From positions 2,401,936 through 2,426,904 of the forward strand of contig BFEA01000133.1 in assembly GCA_003427395.1 (NCBI GenBank): DNA of 24,969 nucleotides, written 5' to 3'. Origin of the DNA: Chara braunii. Lineage: Eukaryota > Streptophyta > Charophyceae > Charales > Characeae. Made by a program: the position numbers and the translations under genes. Positions 1 through 8,505 of this stretch are shown here, in pieces (position 1 is the stretch's first letter; each line of letters begins with the position of its first letter). The notes beneath the pieces were generated by a model. That model did no database searches. It was not told the DNA's origin and was given only the letters and a program-made list of their open reading frames with translations.

Positions 1-70
1 CTTTCTCAGTCTCAGTCTAGTCTCTTGGTTACGAGAGGAAGGCGGCAGGCGGGATTGCAACCCGTAGGAC
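1..70 (+). other. Near-identical copy of 18062-18131 at the window start (likely artefact)
   Basis: Bases 1-68 match 18062-18129 in the same orientation with one difference (G at 35, C at 18096). The similarity stops where the transposase adapter begins at 71. The simplest reading is that this is one arm of an unsplit mate-pair junction read and not a true genomic neighbour of base 108. A genuine second copy of the 18.06-kb sequence cannot be excluded. Confidence 0.8.
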
Positions 71-107
71 CTGTCTCTTATACACATCTAGATGTGTATA
101 AGAGACA
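71..107. other. Nextera transposase mosaic-end junction adapter (vector/adapter contamination)
   Basis: CTGTCTCTTATACACATCT at 71-89 is the 19-nt Tn5/Nextera mosaic end. It is followed directly by its inverted complement AGATGTGTATAAGAGACA at 90-107, which lacks only the final G. Two mosaic ends back to back are the circularisation junction of a Nextera mate-pair library. Translated, it gives the well-known contaminant peptide SYTHLDVYKRQ. It is not biological sequence, and bases on its two sides should not be treated as contiguous. Confidence 0.97.
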
Positions 108-203
108 ACTCTTAAACCGCAACTACACAGCCCCAGCCTTGCAGGAAGTTTTTGTCGCCACAAGCAAAACTCGGAGGGGCCGGACACCGTTGAAAAAAAA
201 GTT

Positions 204-227
204 AAAAAAAAAAAAAAAAAAAAAAAA
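204..227 (+). repeat. Poly(A) tract (24 A)
   Basis: An uninterrupted run of 24 A is followed by a pyrimidine-rich stretch (T9 then C/T) at 246-292. It lies in a segment with no gene (108-375). It could be a retroposon tail or a simple homopolymer; the sequence alone does not decide. Confidence 0.85.
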
Positions 228-374
228 GACGTTCCTGGCCGTGGTCTCTTTTTTTTTCCCCTTTCTTCTTTTTCTTTGTTTTCCTTCTTTCTTGCCGTGG
301 TCTCCCTAGCAACGAACTAGGATAGAAAACAGTGTGTGGCAGTACAGCGACCCAAGTCTGGACAGGATGGCCTT

Positions 375-716
375 TCAGGCCTTTTTTTATTGTCATGATA
401 GTATAACCCTATTGCAGCCACATCCATGCTCAAGCCTCCAAGGTGGGAGGAAGCTGTGCATCCACCAGCAAGTGCGATACCTGCTACAGCAGGCAGGAGA
501 TACCGGCCAGGGGTCAGCCAGTAGCAATCAGCAGTCTCTTCTCAATGCCACTCAGGGGGACCAATGGCCTATCTTCTCTAGGTGGCAGAAGGTACATCAG
601 GCCGATGGGGATTGAACCCAAGACCATCTGAATGCCACTTGCATGCCTTGCCAACTAAGCGGAATTGAACCCAAGACCATCTGAATGCCACTTCCATGCC
701 TTACCAACGGAGCTAG
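375..716 (-). mobile_element. tRNA-derived SINE with a duplicated tRNA-like head
   Basis: On the minus strand there are two tRNA-like promoter units 53 bp apart. In the outer unit the A box (TAGCTCCGTTGG) is at 704-715 and the B box (GGTTCAATTCC, a perfect match to GGTTCRANNCC) is at 661-671, with a 32-bp gap as in tRNA genes. In the inner unit a partial A box is at 651-662 and the B box GGTTCAATCCC at 608-618, again 32 bp apart. The units share about 45 nt (from 611 and from 664) with two differences. Downstream on the minus strand is an unrecognised body to about 375, where the plus strand has a T7 run (an A7 tail on minus). The 5' end of the head continues after the Penelope-like insertion, at 7320 and beyond. 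No cloverleaf with intact D and acceptor stems is apparent, so this is a SINE head and not a tRNA gene. Confidence 0.7.
710..716. repeat. Target-site duplication GAGCTAG, left copy
   Basis: GAGCTAG at 710-716 directly precedes the left terminal repeat (TATGTACT...) and recurs at 7313-7319 directly after the right terminal repeat (...CCGCAT). Because GCATGAG is also found at the inner end of the left repeat, the duplication could be as short as CTAG. Removing the element rejoins the SINE A-box sequence. Confidence 0.7.
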
Positions 717-1490
717 TATGTACTATTCGAACACAAGATCCAAACATACTACACAAAATAGGAACTGGCACCTGACACACTCATAAAGACAAAGAAGAGG
801 AATGAAGAAAGTTGGGAGACAGAAGGAAGGAAAAGGAAGAGGAGTTGGAAGGCAGAAGAAGATGACACACAGTAAGTCAAAGAAACCCAAACACGACTTA
901 ACCAGAGTTGAAAAAACATTGATCATGCTGACTGCTGGTCTAAAATCGGCGCAAGGACCCTACCAGTTTCAACTGGCCGCCGTGCCAGTCTCATCAGGGG
1001 TCTTTTGTCACTACTTACCGTAGTAGTAGACTTAATACTACCTGGAACAGAGAATACCGGTAGAAAAGAACACTTTCGTCGCTAGAATCCTCCAGAAGGC
1101 AACACAAACTATCGAAAAGAAGTCCGCCACGCCAAAGATTAGGAGATCAAGTCCTAGCAACTATAGACAAAGCTACTCAAAGCATCGAACACTCGTAATA
1201 TCAATTCGCTTGAAAATCAATTCACCTAGCATCTGTCAACAGCAGTCAGCTGAAAACAGCGCCCTATTATTAGGCCAAAATACTGGAAAAGATCCTACTA
1301 TCTAAAAAGAAGTCAGTCGCGCCAAAGATTAGGAGATCAAGTCCTAGCAACTACAGACAAAGCTACTCAAGACATCGAACATCCGTATATCAATTCACTT
1401 GAAATCAATCCACCTGGCATCAGTCAGCGGCAGTCAGTAGAAAGTCGGGCCCTGCCATCGGGCCAAAGTACCGGAGAAGATCCCATCGCA
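717..1490 (-). repeat. Left terminal direct repeat (3' repeat) of the Penelope-like element
   Basis: It starts TATGTACT (717) and ends CATCGCA (1490). It aligns with 6095-7312 over its whole length except for one unmatched block of about 57 bp near 923-980, where the right copy has about 490 bp. It contains an internal tandem duplication of 190 bp: AAAGATTAGGAGATCAAGTC occurs at 1134 and 1324, and the following about 160 bp are also duplicated. No convincing polypurine tract lies next to it at 1491-1530, which argues against a standard LTR element. Confidence 0.8.
1121..1490. repeat. 190-bp internal tandem duplication inside the terminal repeat
   Basis: The unit from about 1121 (AGAAGTC...) repeats from about 1311. 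Both contain a CAAAGATTAGGAGATCAAG block, a CATCGAACA block and a CTTGAAA(A)TCAAT block, and both end in GGA(A/G)AAGATCC. The same duplication, with a 187-bp pitch, is in the right terminal repeat (blocks at 6958 and 7145), so it predates the insertion. Confidence 0.8.
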
Positions 1491-1755
1491 TGAGGCCACA
1501 CGGCCTAAGAAAACCCCGACTAGGGTCTGCTCGTCTTAAAACCCAATTTTCTCTCCCAGTCAGTCAACAATGGTACCCATTCCAACAGCCGGCCATTTTG
1601 GCATTTTCCTGGAAAATTTCCCAAACTCGAGTCAAAATAGTCATCCGGATAATTCCAAATCCACAACTCAATTTTTAATGTTAAGAGAAAAGCAAGCTTC
1701 GTACCAGGCTCAGTGGTCAAAGTACGTGCTCGGTGTAAAAAAGAACCTATGACCG

Positions 1756-2983
1756 TCATTTTTTGTTGTCGACCGAATACGAGCAAAAATCCTGCAGGCT
1801 TTGAAAAACAAGCTTACCATCCAGCACATATCTCTGATTTTTATGCAATCCAACATATTTGACTCCATCACGCCCGTCAAATATCTTCAAGACGCAGCCA
1901 AGAAAATCCCAACTGCCTCCAGTCTTGGTCTGTTCCAAGACCAAGTTATCGTCATAGAAGGCCCTGGACTTGTTCATCAAAGAGAAACCATGCGAAATAG
2001 ACGCAGAACCGCCCTTTCTGCAAATCATAAAACCAGACACATCGTCTACCAAGCAAAAACCGTAAAATTGTTTCGCATCAACACCCAAGGAGGACAAGAA
2101 CATAAATTCATTAAATGCACAAAGACGACAAACTAAAGATGGACTAGTACACTTTCCCATGGGAATAACTACCACATGTCGTAACACCTGATCTGCAACA
2201 ACCACAAATGTGTTTTGTAATTGGAAACGCAAAAGGTCCAGCAACAGTTTGAAAGAAATATGGATTCATCCCTCCTCTTTCTTTCCTCTCACAAGTCGGA
2301 CTTTCTTCCCTCTGGAACTCACATCAACACATCAAACTCCTTCAGTCGTCCAATAATACAAAACCCACTCGACGGCCTACAGAATTGAAGAATGTGCAAA
2401 ATTTGAAAACATTATTTTGACATCGAAAAAAACGTCAACCAAACAATCACCAGGTCGCAGGGTCTTATTAACTCTCTGAACATTCATCATCAACTCTATT
2501 GTACTCTTTAAGTTCAAATTCGATTTCTCTAGCAGACGCCACAATGGATGATTCACCACATACGAAACACACTGACTACCTGTAACAACACACTTAGAAA
2601 ATGAGGGGCATATGGACTGAAACCGTGTAATATCCTTGTGTTTTGGGATACAGTATACTCTTCCCAAATAGATGTCACTTTCCAACCTTTCGCAAATCCT
2701 TCAACTCATACTTTTCTCCACAACGTTTAAAAACAATAGGTTCTGAATCTGAAACCTTTGAAAAAGACGGATTATCAAGAAAAAGTTTTGACAGACCAGA
2801 ACGGTAAACAATAGGACAACAAATATAAGAGTCTTCCAGATTATGATCAATTGGACATCGAAACCAAACCCTCAAGGCGCCCCCATGTCGCCCCCAGCTC
2901 ATCAACACAACTAACCAAACACGTAGAATTCAAAGAAGGATCAGAATGGGATACATACGAAATGAGAGCAAAATAAGAAAACG

Positions 2984-3068
<85 letters not shown>

Positions 3069-3390
3069 AGGAAGAAGAAGAAGAAAAAAAAAATTAAAGA
3101 GAATCAGAGAAACATAGGTGAATCTGTGAAGACAACCATTTTTCATCAATTGGAGGGAGCGCTCATTCAGTAAGAAAAACCTCCGCTATTTGTCGTCGAA
3201 GAAACGCAGCAAAATAAGAACGAGATTGCCGCACAATTTTCTTAGAGTTGTTCAGGACCTGAGTAAAGAGTGACGGCTCACTAACACGGAATGACATATT
3301 TCCATCAAAGGTAGGGAACTCAGCCTCTATCAAAGCACACGAGCAATCGTGTCGAGCCAACTTAGCAATACTACGGAAATGGTACATTAG
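1756..3390 (-). pseudogene. Reverse transcriptase region of the Penelope-like element (broken)
   Basis: The minus-strand reading is split over several frames: 3387-3163, 2908-2675, 2685-2377 and 2244-1756. Recognisable RT motifs appear in order. IPKHKD then an R (about 2650-2620) fits RT motif 1. FFDVK (about 2427-2416) is motif A, with its aspartate kept. VIPMGKCTSPSL (2169-2134) is motif B. LVDD (about 2052-2041) is motif C, with both catalytic aspartates kept, and WDFLG is a motif D/E-like segment downstream. The upstream part contains CSC and FPTFDGN-type residues that I cannot assign. Frameshifts lie between motifs A and B and near 2680, and an 83-base poly(A) run (poly(T) in sense) interrupts the frame at 2984-3066. 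The product would copy element RNA by target-primed synthesis; this copy cannot encode it. The family assignment (IPMG, FDxK, VDD) resembles Penelope-type RTs, and a database search would settle it. Confidence 0.75.
2984..3066 (+). repeat. 83-base poly(A) run interrupting the RT frame
   Basis: An uninterrupted run of 83 A is followed by (GAA)n-like purine sequence to about 3100. It falls between two segments that both read as RT-element protein on the minus strand, so it is a later expansion or insertion. Its exact length in an assembly is unreliable. Confidence 0.9.
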
Positions 3391-3391
3391 A

Positions 3392-3676
3392 TCACCAACC
3401 GTTTTGTTTCGTCGCCAAACAACTATTAAGTAATATTAACCTTCTTGCAAGCATATCCTTACAAGCATCAACAATTGTAAATCGAGAAATAATACCAATA
3501 CATATACCTCTGATCTTGGCCTTACTCAACGATTCATCATACACAAGCTTCACCACCACCCGCCTCCTCAAATTAATGGCATACACCGTCGTGATCGTCC
3601 TTGTTAAAATATACCGAATCCTCCTTCGAGATTTTTTTTCTCGAAAACATCGGGCAGCAGAGAATGCAAAAACCAA
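3392..3676 (-). pseudogene. Linker between GIY-YIG and RT of the Penelope-like element
   Basis: This is an open minus-strand stretch of 94 codons rich in Arg and Lys (for example KKSRRRIRY and LRRRVVVKLVYDESL), ending in a stop at 3392. It lies between the GIY-YIG segment and the first RT-like block and is probably part of the same polyprotein, separated by frameshifts. I do not recognise a domain. The basic character would suit nucleic-acid binding, but that is inference. Confidence 0.45.
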
Positions 3677-3889
3677 ACGCTCATAACTTCATTTGTACAA
3701 ATCACACCGAGTGGAGGGATTGCTAAGAAGATACGCCAACAATTTTTTCAGTGTCAAAGACTTTTTCAAAAGAAGAGTAATATGTTCAAAGCATAGCACT
3801 ACCCCACCTATAATCCAGGTTTTTGCGGAGCGCAAGAGACGACTACCGAACTAACAGGAAATTATTGAACCACCATAACAACGTTTCAG

Positions 3890-4470
3890 GACTTTTCACT
3901 TGTTTACCAATTTGTCACCGCCTCGGCAGACCACCATACATTCAAAGATATTCTCATCCCTACAACGGTCAAGAATATGTAGCAGACTAGTAGACGTGAT
4001 ATCAATCGAGAAGTGAAACACAATCAGCGCCCCATCCCCACAAGCAGACAAAGAAACAGAAGAAACTACAGTACCAGCCTGTTGTTTTCTACGACCCTGT
4101 TTTTTTCCAGAACGACACCTTTTACTTCGTTTCGACTTATCGCATGAATTAAGAGTTGACGAAAATATTTGAATAAAAAAATTCTCAACTTCTAAGAGGT
4201 CATCATTAGAGCAGAAGCAAAGAGGAACAAAAACATAACTCGATGAAACGCATCAACGTAACCAACGGTAAAACTTTTCATTCCGCTTTCCACCTTCGAC
4301 CAAGTTAAAATCACATGCTCGATACAAGTGTTATACCCAACGACAGTGAAAATTGAATTTCCTAGATGTACTCCCTATGTACAGATGCCTACACCAAGGC
4401 GAAATCAGTGCATACACAACCAACCCATCACTATTATTTCTAAATTTATCGCTAGCAAGAGATTTCGTGA
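3890..4470 (-). pseudogene. GIY-YIG endonuclease domain of the Penelope-like element (broken)
   Basis: On the minus strand, VVYALI (VVYA at 4420-4409) is followed by LYIGSTSR (LYIGST at 4384-4367), the two tyrosine-bearing strands of the GIY-YIG fold. A His-Leu-Tyr-Arg follows after an in-frame TAA (plus 4331-4333). A second in-frame stop lies near 4245. About 50 codons later there is an LLEVE-like segment, then, after a frame change near 4160, a TLN motif. These correspond to the catalytic glutamate and conserved LN near the end of GIY-YIG domains. A very basic stretch (KSKRSKRCRSGKKQ) follows. The nuclease nicks target DNA to prime reverse transcription in Penelope-like elements. It precedes the RT, the permuted order. 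There are at least two stops and one frameshift, so it is not functional. No start codon can be assigned. Confidence 0.7.
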
Positions 4471-4639
4471 GAAAACTTATTAGTTCCGTCAGCCAAAGGA
4501 CCTAGCCCGCCGCAACTAATAACACAACAACAAGTATAAAGAAAGAGTTTAAAATCTTACAATAGAGCAGATCAGTAGAATGAGAACGTAAAGAACAACA
4601 ACGATTCGTCAATCGTCATAAACAGATTGCGTTTGCGTA

Positions 4640-6021
4640 TGACTCTAAGACGAAGAAGAGTCACACCCATCACCTTTGGAGTCCGCTTGCTCCTTCGTCT
4701 CGTGATCATCAGAAACCTCCGCCACTGCAACTTCCTTATCATTGCCACTCATTTCTTCCTCAAAGGATTTTTCGGCCCTTCGTTGTACAATCAGCTCCTT
4801 AGTTGTTTCCAACGTGGTATATATGACCCCCTCCTTGCGACAGATGTTTGTGGTTTCATACTTGTTTTCTTCCGAAGCTCCTTTCGGTTCTTTCTTACAA
4901 AAACATCTCTATCATCCGCATGCTCTACTTCTTCAGTAACCTTCTTCACTCGTCCGTTGCTCTTTATCATGCTTTTTATAGCCACCGCATCAAGTTTGAC
5001 CTGTAAATTGGTAGTTGGGGGAGGGACAAGCGTTTTCATATTCTCCTCTTCAGCTCGATGAACAATTTCCTTGTATCTCTCGAGTTTCTGTTCGGCTTCC
5101 CTCCTCCTATTCAATTCGTTCAAACGCATCTCTTTGAGGAGCTCTACCTCCGCAGCATTACGCTGACGCATCTCTCGATACTGCTCCGATCTGATAACCG
5201 TCGGGGAACGCGGTGTCACCCTCGGTCGAACTCGTGCATCGTTGATCAGTGTACTTATAGCCACATGCCCCCGTTTGTTGCCTACCCTCAAAGCTTCTTG
5301 CTTTCGAACCTCCAATTCCTTTAACACATCATTTTTTTCCTTCTCCTTTTGCATGAATCTTTCTTCCAAAGCTGCCAGTCACCTTTCAGACTGCTCATTA
5401 CTGTTCAACAACCTCTTCTGCAGCTCATCTTGTTTTTGTAACAGTTTCTCCACTAAACCAGGGTCATCTCGACTAGTACTTGCCATCGTCTTTGCCTTCT
5501 ACAATTCCGCCAACTGTGACTTCATAATTCCAATTCTTCATTTTTTTCTTTCTCTTTCCCTTTGTTACTTCCAAGCTTCTCAACTACAAAATCCAGTTTC
5601 ATGTTCATCAACTCAATAAGACTTGTCTGGAAGTCTTTTCCCTCCTTATCACCTTCCCTTCGTGCTTCCTCATACGCTCTCGTTTCAATTTTTTTTCCTC
5701 CTCCTCTGTTCGTTCTTTCTCTTCTTCCACATCGTGCCGGCTCTTCAACATCGTCATTGTTCCTTCAAGAACCTCAACACGTTGATTAGTCCTCAGACTC
5801 CTCACCCATTTGCCGCCTCTATTAAAGGATTGATTAGTTGTAGCCATTGGAGCCTTGCTAGAAGTAGATGGTAACCTCGGCGAAGGAGCTTGGACCAGGA
5901 CGATCGCGTTGCTCGCAGGGCGTTGCACACGCTTAGGACACCATATGGAGAAGTATCTTGGTTCTCCACAGTTGAAGCAGTTATTGCACCCGTTAGTTAG
6001 CGCCGGACCATTTCCTGCCAT
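4640..6021 (-). pseudogene. ORF1 (gag-like): CCHC-type zinc knuckle plus long coiled coil, broken
   Basis: The likely start is the ATG at 6021 (MAGNGPALTNG...); an in-frame ATG lies 31 codons upstream at 6114. About 14 residues in is a retroviral-type zinc knuckle CFNCGEPRYFSIWC (5979-5938). Its spacing is CX2CX4(H)X4C, but the His is Tyr (residue 54 counted from 6114), so zinc binding is probably lost. The next about 350 codons are highly charged, Glu/Lys/Arg-rich coiled coil (EEEKERTEEEEKKLKRERM; KEKEKNDVLKELEVRKQ), ending in an acidic tail near 4650. The frame shifts near 5600-5500 and there is a stop at about 5381. The role by analogy is RNA-binding nucleocapsid/ORF1p. I recall similar knuckle plus coiled-coil hypothetical proteins from Chara, but cannot verify it here. 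Confidence 0.65.
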
Positions 6022-6094
6022 GATGAACCTCAAGAAGATCGGAGTCACGCTGTCGTAGTATAACCCGTACGATGGTTCACTCCGTGAGTTCAAG

Positions 6095-7312
6095 TATGTA
6101 CTGTTAGAACACAAAATCCAAACATGCTACACAAAATAGAATGAACTGGCACCTGACACACTCATAAAGACAAAAACGAGAAATGAAGAAATTTGAGAGA
6201 CAGAAGGAAGGAAAAGGAAGAGTTGGAAGGCAGAAGAAAATGATATACGGTAAGTTAAAGAAACCCAAACGCGACTTAACCAGCTCCTTCCACTCTGCCG
6301 ATAGGTGCGAAGTGTGGTAGATACTACGAGCCCTCTGCCCCATTCGAAGAAAGATTCGAATGGTTCACCGGTTCCACCATATGCTCTCTCTGGGTTAAAT
6401 TGAGTACATAGTGCGTTTTTGATGCTGGTGCCACTTCGTGGCCTTGTTTCCTCAATGTCCTGGCACATACGATTTTCGAAGTCGCTGTACGAGGGAAGAC
6501 GTTGTGCGATCTTGTAGCGGATCGGCCTTGCCGAAAACGTCCGGGCAATTATCCCACCAGCATCTCATGTTCACAAGTATTCCGCTCAACTGCGTATCAA
6601 AGACACGGTCGGGGTTCAACCAAGGGCTGGTTATTCCCATTGATCCTCTTTCACAACGAGCTTGAGTCTTCGCAGCGAGTTCTTCACTACGAGTATCTTC
6701 AACGTCGTTGTATAAGTCATGTTCGTCTCGTTGTGGACTTCTACAACATCTCATTTATTTGACAGATTGATTGTACAAATGAGCTACCGGTTTTAACCGG
6801 TCGTCGTGTCAGTCTCATCAGAGGTCTTTTGTCGCTACTTACCGTAGCAGTAGACTTTATACTACCTGGAACAAAGAATACCGGTAGAAAAGAACACTTG
6901 CACCGCTAGAATCCTCCAGAAGGCAATACAAACTATCGAAAAGAAGTCTGTCGCGCTAAAGATTAGGAGATCAAATCATAGCAACTACAAACAAAGTTAC
7001 TCAAAGCATCGAACACTCGTAACATCAATTCGCTTGAAAATCAATTCATTTGGCATCTGTTAACAACAGTCGGTTGAAAAGGGCCCTATCATCAGGCCAA
7101 AGTACCGGAAAATATCCTACTATCGAAACGAAGTCGGTCGCACGAAAGATTAGGAGATAAAGTCCTAGCAACTACAGGCAAAGCTACTCAAGGCATCGAA
7201 CACTCGTATATCAATTCGCTTGAAATCAATCCACCTGGCATCTGTCAGCATCGGTCAGCGGAAAGTTGAGCTCTACCATCGATTCAAGGTACCGGAGAAG
7301 ATCCTACCGCAT
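6095..7312 (-). repeat. Right terminal direct repeat (5' repeat) of the Penelope-like element
   Basis: It begins TATGTACTGTTAG (6095) and ends ACCGCAT (7312), followed by GAGCTAG. It is collinear with 717-1490 but carries an extra about 490 bp (about 6281-6775) where the left copy has about 57 unrelated bp. The shared parts differ by scattered substitutions (transitions are common), so the copies have diverged for some time. The 187-bp internal duplication is present. Confidence 0.8.
6281..6775. other. Block present only in the right terminal repeat
   Basis: Homology between the terminal repeats stops after ACTTAACCAG (about 6280) and resumes at ACCGGTTTTAACCGG (about 6786). The block has several short open frames on both strands, none recognisable. 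I could not find a clear target duplication at its edges. It is either a nested insertion, or original sequence deleted and replaced in the left copy. Confidence 0.5.
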
Positions 7313-7319
7313 GAGCTAG
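7313..7319. repeat. Target-site duplication GAGCTAG, right copy
   Basis: It matches 710-716. Sequence following it (GTCACTGGATTGC...) is the interrupted continuation of the tRNA-like SINE head on the minus strand. Confidence 0.7.
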
Positions 7320-7410
7320 GTCACTGGATTGCAATACCTTGTGATTCCCGATAAAGTGCTTATGTGTATTTACTGAAGAAAAGAAAGAGATTTTTTTTCT
7401 TTTTCCAATA

Positions 7411-7575
7411 AAGGGCAACGGCCTTGAGATAACATCTCTGAGCCGGCCAAGCCCCGGGTAATTCAGAATTATCTCGTTCTATTCATCTGATTGCATTTGG
7501 GTTCGAATCATGGTCTGCATTTCAACCGTTCATTTCGTGCACAAACCGAGCTAGGCATGCTGGTCGGAGATCATA
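7411..7575 (-). mobile_element. Second SINE family, copy 1 (tRNA-like head)
   Basis: On the minus strand an A-box-like TAGCTCGGTTTG (7553-7542) is followed 33 bp later by a B-box-like GATTCGAACCC (7509-7499, one mismatch to GGTTCRANNCC). About 85 bp of body end in CGTTGCCCTT, with an A-rich tail on the minus strand (plus 7391-7410 is T-rich). The body aligns with 10538-10760 and 22605-22700 (shared CAACGGCCTTGAG-like and TAATTCAGAATTAT-like blocks). Confidence 0.65.
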
Positions 7576-8448
7576 GTTCCCCTAGCAGTGCACAGGGAGC
7601 TTCCTCGCAAAATTTTCTCTTGCCCGAAGAGAGGTGGGATTGGCCATCGCCCCGTGGGACAGAAGATTTTCGGCACCTCCTTACTTTTCTACAGTGATGC
7701 CATTGCTGAAGCAGTCCTTCAATCACAAAATGTACGAAGGCGTCTTGATCACTGCCAACGGGGGTCTCATTTCTTGTTGAGAAAGACGACACCATTGTGG
7801 CAACATCTGTCATTTGTGATCTGAAGGTTGAAAGCACGGCTCTGTGATTTTTTTATTTTTTTTTTAAGGCTATTTTTTTAAGCCCAATTAATTCAATTAC
7901 CTGTATATGACAATAAAAAAGGCTCCGTGATTTATGGGCATGATGCTTCTTATCTTAGACTCTGATCCGACATTCTATACTTCTGGGAAAATTTTGACAT
8001 CCCACACGGTACTGTGGGTCTCGACTAAAACAAAAAACGGTTGTTTCTTCTCCCGAACGATTGTGTGTCGTCATCGTCGTGACTGTAGGCGCGTGGAGGG
8101 TACGATTCCGGAAAAGTCCTGGACTCCCTACCGTGTCCTAGAAAGTCGGCGTTACCTTGATTCCTTTTTCTTTCTTTTCCCTTATCCGCCTCCCCTCCTT
8201 GGTACGTCCATGCAGGTACCGTCGGCCTGCGTACCTCTTGGCATGCAATCCCTTCTGCCATCTATTCTGCAAACGTCCCTGCTCTGCCGGCCCTCTGGGG
8301 GCAGAATTTTCTTTCACCTGTCGAATGTCACGGACACATCTTTTGTGGTACTTTTCTTATTTTTTGGTGAAAGTGCCCTGTCGGGTCAACCCCTTATTCT
8401 TTTTTGTGCCTTTCTCCTGTTTTCTCTGCCCAAAAAATTGTAACTAAC
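7576..8448. other. No recognisable gene
   Basis: The longest open frame is 169 codons at 7934-8443 on the plus strand. Its translation is low-complexity Ser/Pro/Leu/Phe with no motif that I recognise, it has no convincing start context, and it overlaps other open frames. AATAAA-like sequence occurs near 7912. I make no functional call. Confidence 0.5.
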
Positions 8449-8505
8449 CTACCCTAGTGCTGCCACACAGTGTCGCACTAGGTAGACCATGCCCTCTACC
8501 TAGTG
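8449..8505. other. Three-segment alternative hairpin
   Basis: Segment B (GCACTAGGTAG, 8475-8485) is complementary both to upstream segment A (CTACCCTAGTGC, 8449-8460, one bulged C) and to downstream segment C (CTACCTAGTG, 8496-8505, 10 of 10). A:B and B:C pairings are mutually exclusive, with loops of 14 and 10 nt. No gene lies next to it that would show a regulatory role. Confidence 0.6.

Larger units (their letters stand above)
717..7312 (-). mobile_element. Degenerate Penelope-like retroelement with N-terminal GIY-YIG (Chlamys-type)
   Basis: The 6.6-kb element lies on the minus strand, bounded by direct terminal repeats (717-1490 and 6095-7312) and a 4-7 bp target duplication. In transcription order it has the right repeat, ORF1 (CCHC knuckle and coiled coil, about 6021-4640), a GIY-YIG nuclease segment (about 4470-3890), an RT (about 3390-1756), and the left repeat. 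The GIY-YIG lies before the RT, unlike classical Penelope elements where it is C-terminal; this matches the permuted Chlamys group described in green algae and protists. Multiple stops, frameshifts and an 83-base poly(A) run make it inactive. The class rests on domain order and RT motifs seen by eye, not on a phylogeny. An LTR element that acquired a GIY-YIG domain is the alternative. Confidence 0.7.

Noticed and set aside
25-309. 94-codon open frame at the window start
   Set aside because: It translates through the Nextera mosaic ends (SYTHLDVYKRQ) and a poly(A) run, so it is an artefact.
608-716. Functional tRNA gene on the minus strand
   Set aside because: A and B boxes are present, but there is no intact acceptor or D stem and the head is duplicated and interrupted; a SINE head fits better.
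2946-3173. Poly-Lys or poly-Phe open frames over 2946-3173
   Set aside because: They are produced by the 83-base A run and have no biological meaning as proteins.
4627-5619. Plus-strand open frames over 4627-5619
   Set aside because: They are antisense shadows of the charged coiled-coil ORF1 on the minus strand.
717-7312. Ordinary LTR retrotransposon
   Set aside because: No clear polypurine tract, primer-binding site, protease, RNase H or integrase was seen, and a GIY-YIG domain precedes the RT.
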